Shown here in pieces: positions 47,018 through 64,000 of a stretch of DNA of 64,000 bases. Below the pieces are notes generated by a model. That model was not told where the DNA came from, made no database searches, and was given only the letters and a program-made list of their open reading frames with translations. Every line of letters starts with the position of its first letter. Position 1 is the first letter of the stretch. A program made the translations under genes and the position numbers. Source of the DNA: Metridium senile (Eukaryota > Cnidaria > Anthozoa > Actiniaria > Metridiidae); NCBI GenBank assembly GCA_949775045.1, contig OX459098.1:21930375-21994374 (forward strand). The letters are read 5' to 3'.

Positions 47018-48895
47018 CAACGGCGTTCATCGTGGAACTTCCAGTTGCTTCTGTTGAATTAAAATACAAAGCATTATATTTATTTGTCATTAAGTCACTG
47101 TTATGACAATGATAATTTCTACTCCTGTAAATATTAATATAAGATTAAAGAAAAGTGAATTATTAATCAAAATGTTTTCTTTATTATTGCTAGTGTGCAA
47201 AAACATCTGTCAATTCTAGAAAGCTCATCCAATATGTCATTAACATATGAAACCATTTTTTGTTCTAGAATATGGTTTTAACTATGCGGTGAATATTCCA
47301 ACATCCGTCGAGGTTGGTTGGTTCATGTTGCTACTGTAGGTTCTAGACTGAACTAATGCTTACAACGTGGCTGTTTCACTCTTGCTGTTTTTGTCCCGTT
47401 GAATATTTTCGCTTTCCTTCGCGCATATAATACCAGGTTTTCTTTATTCTATATCCAAACGTGTGCTTCATATCACGACTCTCACTTAAACACATTGGCC
47501 TGTGAGTCATCTTCAAAGACTACTAAATATGATGATGTATCACTCACAATAACCACAATGTGATTTCTGTTTGCTATACTGTGCTAGTGGTAAGCCCTGG
47601 GGAGGCACGTTTATCTCAGATATCGATTACCGATACCAGCTGACTGTCTGATGATTTGTTCATCAGGTATTTTCTGAATAAAAACCTTCCTTTAATTCAC
47701 TCTCAAAAACGCCAAGAAATAAACTAACTACACTAAAAAAATAACCACACATACACTTAAAACAGACCACATACTCTAAAATGTACTTCAAATACTAAGA
47801 AGCCACTATTATATAGTACAAAGATTTGACACAAGAAACATCAATAAAAACACGTTTTAAAAACACACAAACACTAAAAAAAAAACACATACTCTAAAAT
47901 GTATTTCAAACACTAAGAAGCGACTACTGTAGTACGAAGATATGACACAAGAAAGAGACCATCAATAAAAACACGTTCTGACTTTATTTTTTTTATTATC
48001 GATTCAAAAATAGAAAACCAATGACCGTATAATTGACATATGTCAATTATCGAGCATAATAATCGTTGTTTACCTCTTCACATTTGATACCACCCTGAGC
48101 CAAGATAAGTGTACATGTGAATGTTTTGACTCCCAGGTGCACAGCTACAAGATATAAAGACATTGCTAGAACAGCCTACCTTGGCTCTATAATCCCCTAG
48201 CTAGATATTAACTACCACCACCAACTAATACCAATTTGAAAACCACAATTAAATCGCCTTCTTCTACACTCTTTGACACTATGGCCGGGAAATGTTTTTC
48301 AAAGTGGCGTGATCGTATCCGAACAATGCGATATCACTTTGCTAAATATGTACATTATTAGTACCATTATTATCATGTTAACATTTTATTTTTCTATTCT
48401 TAACAAGCATATCGATTTGTTTTGTGTATGTTTTGACCTTTTTTCAAAGCGGAGTTGGCATTTTTTCCACATGTATATCCGGATGCCGTGTCGGCGGTGT
48501 TTACAAAAACATACGAACTCGAACGCCGGCCACGAGGCCTCAAAAACGAGTGAGTGCCCTCGAGTGCCGGAACATAAAGTGCGCTTATTAACAGATAACT
48601 ATAGATTGAGATTTATAATCTCGCTTCGTGGATGACTACGACCTCACTTTGTGAAGTAACTTATTATTATTACTGTGGTTGGTTGTTTGGACTAAAGAGT
48701 TTAGAATTAACCGCAGCAAAACGACACCGCATATACAATTAGAATGTACAAGGTTTTGTGGATCGTATTAATTTCTCCTTTCCGGCGTCCCAACTGGTTG
48801 TCACATACAATACTAATCATTGGCTTGATAAGGAAAACATTATTGCGCCAACGTGTAGCAGTGTCACACTCGAACGACCTTATTTACAAAAATTA
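47018..48895. other. Intergenic region with a two-copy tandem repeat
   Basis: No gene seen. At about 47765-47985 a unit of roughly 115-120 bp is present twice in tandem (ACACATACTCTAAAATGTA, CTAAGAAG, GACACAAGAAA, ATCAATAAAAACACGTT in both). Confidence 0.6.
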
Positions 48896-49378
48896 CTAAA
48901 ACAGCTGAATAGTTTTGTCTGTTTGCTCGTTTTGTGATCCATAACCTATGTTGATAGGGTTATCATCACCTAAATCAATAGATAAACTAAAATGAGAGTC
49001 TGTGAAGAAGGCACTTCTGGAGATTTTCCGTGATTTAGCTCGCTTTTTGAAGCCCTCTACTATTAAAACACCATCGCGCACACAATAGCGAGCAGTGACC
49101 GTGTCTGCTAGAATGTCTTCTGGTATAACGATACAACGGGTAAATTTACTCCCCACTAGGGTATGGCTGGATGCTCGTTTTTTCTGTCCACGTACAAGTA
49201 CTTTGTCTTGTTCTATTTTCCATTGAACATCATCTGGTTTAAAAGTTCCTATTTCAAACGAGGCTAATTGTACTTTTTCGCCAGTGTCTTTACGGGTTTC
49301 TACAAGATCTTCATTGAAAAAATCATCGATTATTGACGACTGCAGTACATCTTTGTATGTGCTTTCATTTTCGTCCAT
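48896..49378 (-). CDS. Small heat-shock (alpha-crystallin) domain protein, 160 aa
   Basis: Single exon starting at the ATG at 49378. Residues about 40-112 have the alpha-crystallin beta-sandwich pattern: FEIGTFKPDDVQWKIEQDKV, LVRGQKKRA, FTRCIVIPEDILADTVTARY, VRDGVLIVEG. The last segment corresponds to the conserved A-x-x-x-n-GVL box. The N-terminal 35 residues are acidic and the C-terminal tail of about 45 residues is polar. Small heat-shock proteins are oligomeric ATP-independent chaperones. Compared with typical members the Gly-Val-Leu box ends in IVEG rather than I-P, so the protein is divergent. A 5' non-coding exon is possible. Confidence 0.75.
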   Translation of the reverse strand: MDENESTYKDVLQSSIIDDFFNEDLVETRKDTGEKVQLASFEIGTFKPDDVQWKIEQDKVLVRGQKKRASSHTLVGSKFTRCIVIPEDILADTVTARYCVRDGVLIVEGFKKRAKSRKISRSAFFTDSHFSLSIDLGDDNPINIGYGSQNEQTDKTIQLF

Positions 49379-52133
49379 ACTGAAATAAACAATAACATAA
49401 ACTCCATCAATATGGTAATAATAGCATTAATGGCATATTTAGAGTAATAAACCGCAATTCTTTGTATACAATTCAATTCCATGATTTAAAAAAACCTTAA
49501 GTGGATTCCACTTAATGATTCGACCTTTTCTCGAACTTATCTATTCCTCTCCAAGTCATGTGCTTTATCCCAGACAGTTTTTATAACTCCTACTACCACT
49601 GTATCATGATCCCGTTAATATTCATCTTTTAATTGTCAGGAAAGATGGAAGTTGATAAAAACCGTCTTAATTCCTGACTTTAAGAGATTCAAAGTTGACC
49701 CACCAATTGATCTAGAGGGTTCCACCGTTCTGGATTGTTCTCTGGCACGTGCACGGACCAAAATGATTTGTCATGAATCTGACATATTGTCAACAAAATA
49801 TCGTCCAACATAAATTATTCTAAAATTGAAATATTTTCAATAAAGGGTTATTACAGCTAAAAAACAAACCATTGGATAATATAAAAATACCGGTTTTATC
49901 CGAGTTAGGTAATGTAGTATTTGTGATAATTCCCAATAGCTCCAGGTAAACGTATAATTTCGGTAGGAATAACCACAACTTCAGAACAAAAGTGTGGGCT
50001 AGATATCAATTGACAGTGTACGTAGCTCGCATGTACAAAGAAATTCAATCTAGCTACATCAAGATATATATGGCTGCTATATTAAATCATTAATAAACAA
50101 TCCCTCAATCAAACAGTTCAATTTCCCAGCTCAAAGAAGGCTTCAATAATTCTATTGAAAAGCTTATAGTTACAAAGTATCTATTAACATACCCGTCTTT
50201 TAAAAAATCGGATAGCGTTCCACGCGAGACTGAATGAGCCATCAGTATAAGTTAGAGCATGCCATAGACTTGACCAACTTTGCATCCAATCCAGTTATGG
50301 CTAGGTAAAGTCGAGCAGTGTTCAGCCAGCCTAATGGCCTAAACCATGATGTTTTTTTCCGGTTGGTGAGATATACTAGAATGTTCGATGAGCTCAACAA
50401 AGCTGACTAGTGAATGGCATCAAATATTACTGGATGCATTCATATGGCCCAGACAGATCAACATACCAATTGTAGTTTAGTTGTAAACAAACCGTAAAGA
50501 AGTCTCCAGGAGAAGCGTGTATTTTTAGACAATATGAGAATCTTTGTACGGTGTAGAATGATTGCCTTCAAATCAAAGACTAAGATCGGTGTACTTCAAG
50601 CGTTGTCTATATGTCAAGCGAAAGTTTGTTCGAGAATGTTCCAAGACGGCCTACAGGTATTATTGGACCACGTTAGCCTATCACAGACAGCGATCTTGTT
50701 TTCAAACCACTTTTTTCCCTATTTCTTCTTCACGCGAAGAAAATATTTACACTTGTTATGATATTAATATTGCTAATCATGACCAAATTATAAATATCCT
50801 GCAAAATACAGTCGGACGATTTTTGTACAAAGTTATCAGATTATTCATCTTTTTCAGCTGTGTTGTCGCTATTAACTTTACTATTATAATTTCAATTTAC
50901 CGCTTGAATTAGCAGCTCATAACTGGTTTCTCCTCGCTTATTTACCAATATGTACTAATTTTCTAACCTTTGATCAACTAACGATTCAACAACTTAAATT
51001 GATGAAAATTAGATGGATTTTTTTCTGTGTCGAATCTGTTTTTCCAAAAAAAGGAAAATGTCACGCATTTCGCGAGAACAACGTTATTATTATGCTAATA
51101 TTTAGTCACGTGTTTGTTAAAAGTTCCTGAATTTCTTTTATAAGAGTATGTAGCTAGGGAAGCACTACTTTGTAGTTTTGAGTAACGCCGTTATGGACCA
51201 TCTGGAAATAAGATTCCTAACGAACCGCTGTATCTTTGAAATGACCGACTTCTCGACACAGGGATCCCGTGAGTGTCCCCACTGAGAAATTGAATAGTCC
51301 AAAGTGTTGTAGTGCGCCCACATCTTTTAAACACGCCTACACTTGTAGCTTGGTAACTGTATGCCTTACTTCTACAATCAATGCCTTTTATTTTGACAGA
51401 AATTCTACAAGAAATTTCTGATAACATACGAGCAGAATGTTTTTCTGTGAACCTCGTGTGAAAAAGAATAAAGATGTGAAAAGTGGTTCTTACTGAAGAA
51501 AAGTTTGTAACCTTAAGACTCTTTTACACGATATTTGGGATTCAAGACATGACATATAAACGGAAGAAAATACAAGGAAAATATTCATCTATACTCCGGT
51601 AGATTGTTTGATAAGTAAAGGGTAAAGAAATCTATTTTTCATGTTATGATTTCGACTTTAAATATACAATTAGAAACCGAAAGAATCAAGTCTAGTAAAA
51701 AAAAACATTTGCCATTATTAGTTTGTAACACTGACAGTTTTAATAACGGTTTATACAAATTAACATTTTTGTGATAATTATTTTCTTAAACACACCGCCG
51801 ACGCTGTTGTAAAAATTTTAGTAAATATTATAAAAAAAAAAACAAGCTTTGTTAACCAGTTGTCATGTTTTCGTGTCATTTGCCCTATTCTAGAAAATAT
51901 TGATATTAGAATTTAAAAAATGTCTTCCCTTTTTTATCGAGAAGCGTTCTCTATAACTCATCGACACAGGCATGGAACTAAAAAGATTTAGTTTTGACTT
52001 TGATTTTAGCTTGTAAATACATTTGATAAGAGAAATAGAAAACTCGGCAGTAGTGCTCTATCGAGTACTTTGGAATTTAAAGAAGACTCGAGAAAAGTTG
52101 TGAAGCACGCGGCGGTGCGCGACCTCATTCGAG
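49379..52133. other. Intergenic, no gene seen
   Basis: AT-rich, 2.7 kb. Open frames near 50534-50912 overlap in two frames and lack domain features or splice context; I do not call them. No clear repeats. Confidence 0.5.
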
Positions 52134-52137
52134 TTAA

Positions 52138-52346
52138 GGCCCGGGCAAACGGCTTCCGCATTTGCTTCAACATCCGTTCGATTTTGTTGAATGGCGATGT
52201 TTAAACGCTTTTTTAAAACTCTTTCAACATCGATTCAACACGCGTACGTTTCAATAATGTTGAAAGAGTTTAAAAGTGTTAAAACATTGCCATTCAACAA
52301 AATCGAACGGATGTTGAAGCACATGTTGAAACCGTTTGCCCGGGCC
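52138..52346. mobile_element. TTAA-flanked palindromic MITE
   Basis: Ends GGCCCGGGCAAACGG and CCGTTTGCCCGGGCC, with long arms (CAACATCCGTTCGATTTTGT and inverse, AAACTCTTTCAACAT and inverse). TTAA at 52134-52137 and 52347-52350. It is a piggyBac-type layout. Confidence 0.85.
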
Positions 52347-52399
52347 TTAATATTGCAAGCTGCCTCGTTCTCTATTTCTTTAGTAAAGTTTAATGTGCA

Positions 52400-54765
52400 T
52401 TAAGGTGCTCATAACGCCACATACGTCTTATTTCATATAATGCGCTCTGCAATTAATCATATGTTGGGAGCGCTATAAATCACGAGGAAATTAGTAGGTT
52501 CTAGAATGTCACACTGTTATGATTATTATATAAAATACTTGTACAAATATTAAATGAATGAATAAATACAAACATTTTTCATTTAAAACGTTACACTCCC
52601 CGTGAATTAGAATCTACTTTGGTATTCAGAAATAGATAAAAATAATGTCAAATTTGTCCAGTTCCTACGATGGGACGGCGAAGTCTGATTTTAAAACAGA
52701 ATAATAACCTTACTGTTTATTATAATATTTAACATTTAATATATACACTGCTTGTAATCTCTCCGGACTACTATTATGCGTAGAATATTCTGACAGTTAT
52801 AGTATCTTAAAATCTCAAACGATAAATGACAATTTATCGGACAATTTTCATCGCGAACTTCCTCCATAATCATCATTAAGTTTTGTCAGCTCAAGACAAA
52901 ATCCTTTGTCTAAAGGTTATGTAAGCAAATCCATGTACTAGAAGAATCCATGTGCAAATATTATGTATTCTAATTTAATTAAAACACGAAAAATGACAAA
53001 TACTATAGTAAAAACACAAAGCTCCTCTTCAAAAAAATAATTTTCGTACATATCATATAAATAAATAAATACTCTTGTAAAACACAAAGCTCCACTTGGA
53101 AAAATCAATTTTCGTACATATAATATAAATAAATAAATATTCTTGTAAAAACTCAAAGCTCCACTTGAAATAATTAATTTTCGTATAAGACGATTTTCTA
53201 TTTCAAATCTCCCTGTGGTTAATCAAAACGAGTGAATAAGGACAAGCAATTTTCACTGAAAACGACTTTCAAACCAGCGTATTTCTTTCGTTGGAGGTTT
53301 TCATTCCAACTTGTCACCTTTCACAGCTGTGCTTTTTTTGGGATGGGGGAGTGGAGGGTGAATCATATTTTTGTCAACGCTAACGTTGCTATTAATCAAT
53401 CCAACTTTATTAGTGCAATAAAACAGATAAAGACTGTCTTGTTTTCCTATCTTGCACTAAACATTGCACCACTACTTGTGTTTTCAAGATTTGTATACAG
53501 TTTTGCCTTTTACAATCAAGGGTATTGTCATGCACATGTATTCACCAGACGAAATGCTGAGATGTTTTCATTATTAAAACTACCCAGTGGGTCATATGTC
53601 TTAGTGGTAAACATCAGCGATTTGCTATCTTTTAAGGTATTAATATTGAAATTGAGAATTTCGTTATCTCTTGGTATCTATTAGGGTTTCGATAAAAGCA
53701 AATCCCATCTTTCCGCTGATTTTCGATTCATGTTTTTGTGTGAAGTATCTCTCAGGGTTTAATCAATCCGGCAATCAATTTCATTCCACATCTTCAGCGA
53801 ACATGTTTGCTGCAGACATTGTGGTTGGCATCCGTACAATACCATGTTTCATTTTGAAGCCATCAAAAGTTGTAGTTCTTTGTCTTTGTTCTTTGTCATT
53901 TTATTAAGGAACCATACACGTTTTGAGCATCAACAGGACAAAACCCTCGAATTTTGCGCGGGACTCTATACTTTCTTTATACTTAATTGAAAGAACCGAA
54001 AAAATCTACGTTATGTCAATTTTTTCAAAAAAGTTAATTTTTCAAACGTACAAAAAAATAGTTTTTTTTTGTAGGAGTTTCTGTCCGACTTCATGTGAGT
54101 TTTGAAAGCACTTAAAAGACGAAATATGACAGATTAAGGTATTTCTTTGTCTTTTATTCAAAACTATCCATGTTGTATTTTAGAATGATTCATTACCTGG
54201 CATTTGTGCTTTATATAGTATAAAAAATAGACGCTCAATGAGCGCATGTGGCTACTGAATAGAAATAGAAACCAAAAGTCAAGAAGGCGATTGAACGAAT
54301 TAGAAGGAAGAGTTAATCGATTGACTATTGGTTACGAAGTTATCCGTTTGATAGCGAAGTGGGCTTCCTGTGGTATAGTTACGGGTATAAACTTCATGTA
54401 CTCCGTGTACCATATATTTATACTAAACATACATATTGATATGTAAGAAAATTTAGCCTACATGGAGTTTATACCTAGTTTCCATTACTTACATTACACG
54501 ACTGGATGACATAGTGGCTACGCATTCCCAGAATGTAGTAGCCACAAAAAACTATTTTCTCATGAGTTATGATTTTTTTCATACGTTTTCGCAAGTTTTT
54601 CTTCAAAATCTCGCGCGTAGGCGTTTATTAAATGCTGATTATCTCGAAATTGAGCTCGGGACACTCCCATTTTCTATTCAGTTTTGGAATCAGCATCAAA
54701 TTTCACATTAACAAATCGTAGTTTAAAGAAAAGTTTAACATTATTTCCAAAAGTAGCCAGTCACC
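52400..54765. repeat. Tandem 2.3-kb repeat, copy A
   Basis: Begins TTAAGGTGCTCATAACGCC and ends GTAGCCAGTCACC directly before the next TTAAGGTGCTC. Copies B and C follow. Contains an internal minisatellite (about 53010-53175, three units of CTCTTGTAAAACACAAAGCT plus CCACTTGGAAAAATC). Function unknown. No convincing gene inside. Confidence 0.85.
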
Positions 54766-56550
54766 TTAAGGTGCTCATAAAGCCACATACGTCTTCTTTC
54801 ATATAATGCGCTCTACAATTAATCATATGTAGGGAGCGCCATCAATCACGAGGAAATTAGTAGGTTCTAGAATGTCACACTGTTATTATTATTATATATA
54901 ATACTTGTACAAATATTAAATGAATGAATAAATACAAACATTTTTCATTTAAAACGTTACACTCCCCGTGAATTAGAATCTACTTTGGTATTCAGAAATA
55001 GATAAAAATATATGTCAAATTTGTCCAGTTCCTACGATGGGACGGCGAAGTCTGATTTTAAAACAGAATAACTGTTTATTATAATATTTAACATTTAATA
55101 TATACACTGCTTGTAATCTCTCCGGACTACTATTATGCGTAGAATATTCTGACAGTTATAGTATCTTAAAATCTCAAACGATAAATGACAATTTATCGGA
55201 CAATTTTCATCGCGAACTTCCTCCATAATCATCATTAAGTTTTGTCAGCTTAAGACAAAATCCTTTGTCTAAAGGTTATGTAAGCAAATCCATGTACTAG
55301 AAGAATCCATGTGCAAATATTATGTATTCTAATTTAATTAAAAAACGAAAAATGACAAATACTATAGTAAAAACACAAAGCTCCACTTCAAAAAAATAAT
55401 TTTCGTATATATCATATAAATAAATAAATACTCTTGTAAAAACTCAAAGCTCCACTTGAAATAATTAATTTTCGTATAAGACGATTTTCTATTTCAAATC
55501 TCCCTGTGGTTAATCAAAACGAGTGAATAAGGACAAGCAATTTTCACTGAAAACGACTTTCAAACCAGCGTATTTCTTTCGTTGGAGGTTTTCATTCCAA
55601 CTTGTCACCTTTCACAGCTGTGCTTTTTTTGGGATGGGGGAGTGGAGGGTGAATCATATTTTTGTTAACGCTAACGTTGCTATTAATCAATCCAACTTTA
55701 TTAGTGCAATAAAACAGATAAAGACTGTCTTGTTTTCCTATCTTGCACTAAACATTGCACCACTACTTGTGTTTTCAAGATTTGTATACAGTTTTGCCTT
55801 TTACAATCAAGGGTATTGTCATGCACATGTATTCACCAGACGAAATGCTGAGATGTTTTCATTATTAAAACTACCCAGTGGGTCATATGTCTTAGTGGTA
55901 AACATAAGCGATTTGCTATCTTTTAAGGTATTAATATTGAAATTGAGAATTTCGTTATCTCTTGGTATCTATTAGGGTTTCGATAAAAGCAAATCCCATC
56001 TTTCCGCTGATTTTCGATTCATGTTTTTGTGTGAAGTATCTCTCAGGGTTTAATCAATCCGGCAATCAATTTCATTCCACATCTTCAGCGAACATGTTTG
56101 CTGCAGACATTGTGGTTGGCATCCGTACAATACCATGTTTCATTTTGAAGCCATCAAAAGTTGTAGTTCTTTGTCTTTGTTCTTTGTCATTTTATTAAGG
56201 AACCATACACGTTTTGAGCATCAACAGGACAAAACCCTCGAATTTTGCGCGGGACTCTATACTTTCTTTATACTTAATTGAAAGAATCAAAAAAAATCTA
56301 CGTTATGTCAATTTTTTCAAAAAAGTTAATTTTTCAAACGTACAAAAAAATAGTTTTTTTTGTAGGAGTTTCTGTCCGACTTCATGTGAGTTTTGAAAGC
56401 ACTTAAAGGACGAAATATGTCAGATCAAGGTATTTCTTTGTCTTTTATTCAAAACCATCCATGTTGTATTTTAGAATGATTCATTACCCGGCATTTGTGC
56501 TTTATATAGTATAAAAAATAGACGCTCAATGAGCGCATGTGGCTACTGAA

Positions 56551-57823
56551 AACAAGGGGCCATTTTGCATGACCATGCGCGAAATGCTGTACTGTGGCAT
56601 CGCAATGCAGGCTCGCCACAGGCTACCCACTCGTTCACTTGTAACCAAATGTCGCTAAGCTATTGTGTTTTGTTATATCTATCTATCTTTCTTATCATTT
56701 CCATCGCTATTTGTGAGTGTAGCAGAAGAACAGCCTACGTAATTCAATAGAAATAACAAAAGACTTAATTTAAACAATGAATGAAGCTAACAAAGAATAC
56801 AATAGGTTTTAGGTACACACAGAAGGAGCCAAAATTCTAGGCAAAGCAGCACTTTTTATGGCAGAAAATTGAAAATTTCGCTACCTTACCCAATTTTTCC
56901 AACAAATCAAACATGATAGATCGAAAGCATAGAAACAAAGGACATAAAATCAAATGGAATTTGTGTGGTATTCTCTCGCAGAAGTTAGCCATGTAATCAA
57001 GAATAATAATAACCATATTCGCATAATCATACTGTGTTTGATGCTTCATAAAAAGCCAACAAATTGTTCGATTGCTGGGATATCGAGGATTGCTTTTCAT
57101 GAATGGTACATAAACTAAATGTGACTTATTTCAGGCTCGAGTATTTCGAAGTTCAAGAGTTTTGATAAATTAATAATGACCATGTAAACAATGTTTACAT
57201 CTTTAATTGGCAAAAAAATCCATCTTCCCCAATTTTCCAATTAAAGATTCACTATAAAACATTACCAATGCATATGGATATCATCATTTCTGCTTAAAAC
57301 ACATTGGTATTTTCTCTACATTTAATAAAATTTCAAGATGAAAAATGCCGAACAGCCCGAATTTATCAATTATGACATGAAGGCAATGTGAAAATTTTCG
57401 CCACCCATTGCAGTCAATTTTAACACAAAATGTTGTGTTACAGTACAAATAGCATCCCACTCATCGTGTTAAAAGACCTGGCATCAGATAGTCTTATTTC
57501 CTGAGTTACACCGACGGCAAAGTATGTTTACAAAGTACGTTATAGTCGCCATTTTCTCTTCTTCGCGAGTCAGCTTGAATGTCTCTTTCAACATTTTTCT
57601 CGATACAATACTCCAATGATTTCGCTTGAATCGCATATAGGACACATATTCGATATCAGCCTTATTATTTGAGTCTCATCAATTAATTACAGAAGAAGAA
57701 AAAACGGATTTCTTGAACATATATTTATGTGAGCACCTCTATTGAGAAAACGTGCTACGAACAAGTCCTATGACCAGAGCAACTCAAGCGTGACGCGCAT
57801 GCGCAGTGAAATGGCCCCTTGTT
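56551..57823. mobile_element. 1.27-kb insertion with AACAAGGGGCCATTT ends
   Basis: Ends AACAAGGGGCCATTTTGCAT and GCAGTGAAATGGCCCCTTGTT. The flanks GCTACTGAA and GCTACTAAA are near-perfect 9-bp direct repeats. Copy A shows the uninterrupted site (GGCTACTGAATAG), which proves the insertion. The body has no transposase frame. Confidence 0.85.
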
Positions 57824-57969
57824 GCTACTAAATAGAAATCGAAACCAAAAGTGAAGAAGGCGATTGAACGAAGGAAGAGTTAATCGATTGACTATTGGTT
57901 ACGAAGTTATCCGTTTGATATCGAAGTGGGCTTCCTGTGGTATAGTTACGGGTATAAACTTCATGTACT

Positions 57970-58039
57970 TAGCCTGCGTGCAGCCGGTTTAATTACCCAT
58001 ATGTTATTACAGGTAATTAAACCGGCTGCACGCAGGCTA
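57970..58039. mobile_element. 70-bp MITE with 8-bp target duplication
   Basis: Ends TAGCCTGCGTGCAGCCGG and CCGGCTGCACGCAGGCTA, about 28-bp arms. Flanked by CATGTACT on both sides (57962-57969, 58040-58047). Copy A has the empty site with one CATGTACT. This gives exact boundaries and an hAT-like duplication. Confidence 0.9.
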
Positions 58040-58410
58040 CATGTACTCCGTGTACCATATATTTATACTAAACATACATATTGATATGTAAGAAAATTTA
58101 GCCTACATGGAGTTTATACCTAGTTTCCATTACTTACATTACACGACTCGATGACATAGTGGCTACGCATTCCCAGAATGCAGTAGCCACAAAAAACTAT
58201 TTTCTTATGAGTTGTGATTTTTTTCATACGTTTTCGCAAGTTTTTCTTCAAAATCTCGCGGGTAGGCGTTTATTAAATGCTGATTATCTCGAAATTGAGC
58301 CCGGTACACCCCATTTTTCTATTCATTTTTGGAATCAGCATCAAATTTCACATTAACAAATCGTAGTTTAAGGAAAAGTTTAACATTATTTCCAAAAGTA
58401 GCCAGTCACC

Positions 58411-59462
58411 TTAAGGTGCTCATACGTCTTCTTTCATATAATGCGCTCTACAATTAATCATATGTAGGGAGCGCCATCAATCAAGAGGAAATTAGTAGGT
58501 TCTAGAATGTCACACTGTTATTATTATTATATAAAATACTTGTACAAATATTAAATGAATGAATAAATACAAACATTTTTCATTTAAAACGTTACACTCC
58601 CCATGAATTAGAATCTACTTTGGTATTCAGAAATAGATAACAATATATGTCAAATTTGTCCAGTTCCTACGATGGGACGAAGTCTGATTTTAGAACAGAA
58701 TAATTACTTTACTGTTTATTATAATATTTAACATTTAATATATACACTGCTTGTAATCTCTCCGGACTACTATTATGCGTAGAATATTCTGACAGTTATA
58801 GTATCTTAAAATCTCAAACGATAAATGACAATTTTCATCGCGAACTTCCTCCATAATCATCATTAAGTTTTGTCAGCTCAAGACAAAATCCTTTGTCTAA
58901 AGGTTATGTAAGCAAACCCATGTACTAGAAGAATCCATGTGCAAATATTATGTATTCTAATTTAATTAAAAAACGAAAAATGACAAATACTATAGTAAAA
59001 ACATAAAGCTCCACTTCAAAAAAATAATTTTCGTACATATCATATAAATAAATAAATACTCTTGTAAAAACACAAAGCTCCACTTGGAAAAATCAATTTT
59101 CGCACATATAATATAAATAAATAAATACTCTTGTACAAACTCAAAGCTCCACTTGAAATAATTAATTTTCGTATAAGACGATTTTCTATTTCAAATCAAG
59201 CAATTTTCACGGAAAACGACTTTCAAACCAGCGCATTTCTTCCGTTGGAGGTTTTCATTTAAGGCCAACTTGTCACCTTTCACAGCTGTGATTTTTGGGA
59301 TGGGGGAGTGGAGGGTGAATCATATTTTTGTCAACTGTAACGTTGCTATTAATCAATCCAACTTTATTAGTGCAATAAAACAGATAAAGACTGTCTTTTT
59401 TTCCTATTTTGAACTAAATATTGCACCACTACTTGTGTTTTCAAGATTTGTATACAGTTTTG
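58411..59462. repeat. Tandem 2.3-kb repeat, copy C, truncated
   Basis: Begins TTAAGGTGCTCATACGTC and follows copies A and B until about 59462, with more small deletions (for example CGGAC loss near 58830). It stops where the PEX6 3' tandem repeat begins. Confidence 0.8.
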
Positions 59463-59611
59463 CTTATCTACCATCATGTCCTTAATTGTTGCTGTATGGT
59501 CTTGTATCCCCTCCTCCTCCCCATGGGTAAAACTACCTACCATCATGTCCTTAATTGTTGCTGTATTTTCTTGTATCCCCTCCCCCTCCCCCTGGGTAAA
59601 ACTACCTACCA

Positions 59612-64000
<4,389 letters not shown>

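Larger units (their letters stand above)
54766..58410. repeat. Tandem 2.3-kb repeat, copy B, with two insertions
   Basis: Nearly identical to copy A over the shared part. It has one fewer internal 75-bp minisatellite unit, and is lengthened by a 1273-bp insertion (56551) and a 70-bp insertion (57970). Removing these and their target duplications leaves about 2.29 kb. Confidence 0.85.

Noticed and set aside
50534..50912. Two overlapping open frames of 75 and 116 codons
   Set aside because: They overlap in different frames, have no recognisable domain or splice context and AT-driven composition in the 3' part.
53232..53684. 150-codon open frame repeated at 55523
   Set aside because: It begins with GTG, the first ATG is 37 codons in, copy C breaks it, and no splice or domain evidence exists. 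I treat it as part of the tandem repeat.

Overview
The window looks like nuclear DNA of an animal, most likely an anthozoan cnidarian such as a sea anemone or coral. That placement is an inference. It rests on AT-rich sequence, spliced genes with GT-AG introns, animal-specific proteins (ANCHR/ZFYVE19, a CEP170-type centrosomal protein, an LGR-type receptor, a collagen-stalk membrane protein) and many small palindromic DNA transposons whose ends read like common anthozoan repeats. No prokaryotic gene organisation, rRNA, tRNA or CRISPR was seen.

Layout. Positions 1-1120 may hold two exons of an unidentified gene. A minus-strand intronless gene of unknown function (4447-5247) lies back to back with an intronless type II membrane protein carrying a collagen stalk (5901-6965). 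From about 7 to 20 kb there is no convincing gene. This stretch is a transposon graveyard with two very large fold-back elements (13412-14599 and 18289-19897), a LINE reverse transcriptase relic (17100-17595) and a stray copy of the MRPL40 promoter and start codon (9417-9688). A four-exon LGR-like GPCR spans 20544-25787. MRPL40 is a single exon at 28005-28535. ZFYVE19/ANCHR (minus, 11 exons, 29841-34470) shares an 85-bp bidirectional promoter with COA4 (plus, 2 exons, 34556-34981). A CEP170-family gene (plus, 17 exons, 35828-47017) follows, with a probable U12-type intron inside the FHA domain. A small heat-shock-like protein lies at 48896-49378 (minus). From 52.4 to 59.46 kb a roughly 2.3-kb unit is repeated in tandem and disrupted by later insertions. 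It abuts the 3' end of PEX6 (minus, 59612 to beyond the window), whose introns carry three different tandem repeats.

The genes are not an operon-like unit. They are ordinary housekeeping and developmental genes: mitochondrial ribosome and cytochrome oxidase assembly, cytokinesis checkpoint, centrosome, peroxisome import and signalling. I found no clear new multi-gene system. The most unusual observations concern mobile DNA: capture of a gene's 5' end, giant fold-back elements, a CACAGG-ended transposon family with 7-bp target duplications, and a tandem duplication that repeats the PEX6 stop codon region. Exon boundaries were derived by hand from splice signals, phase continuity and remembered family similarity, not from transcripts.
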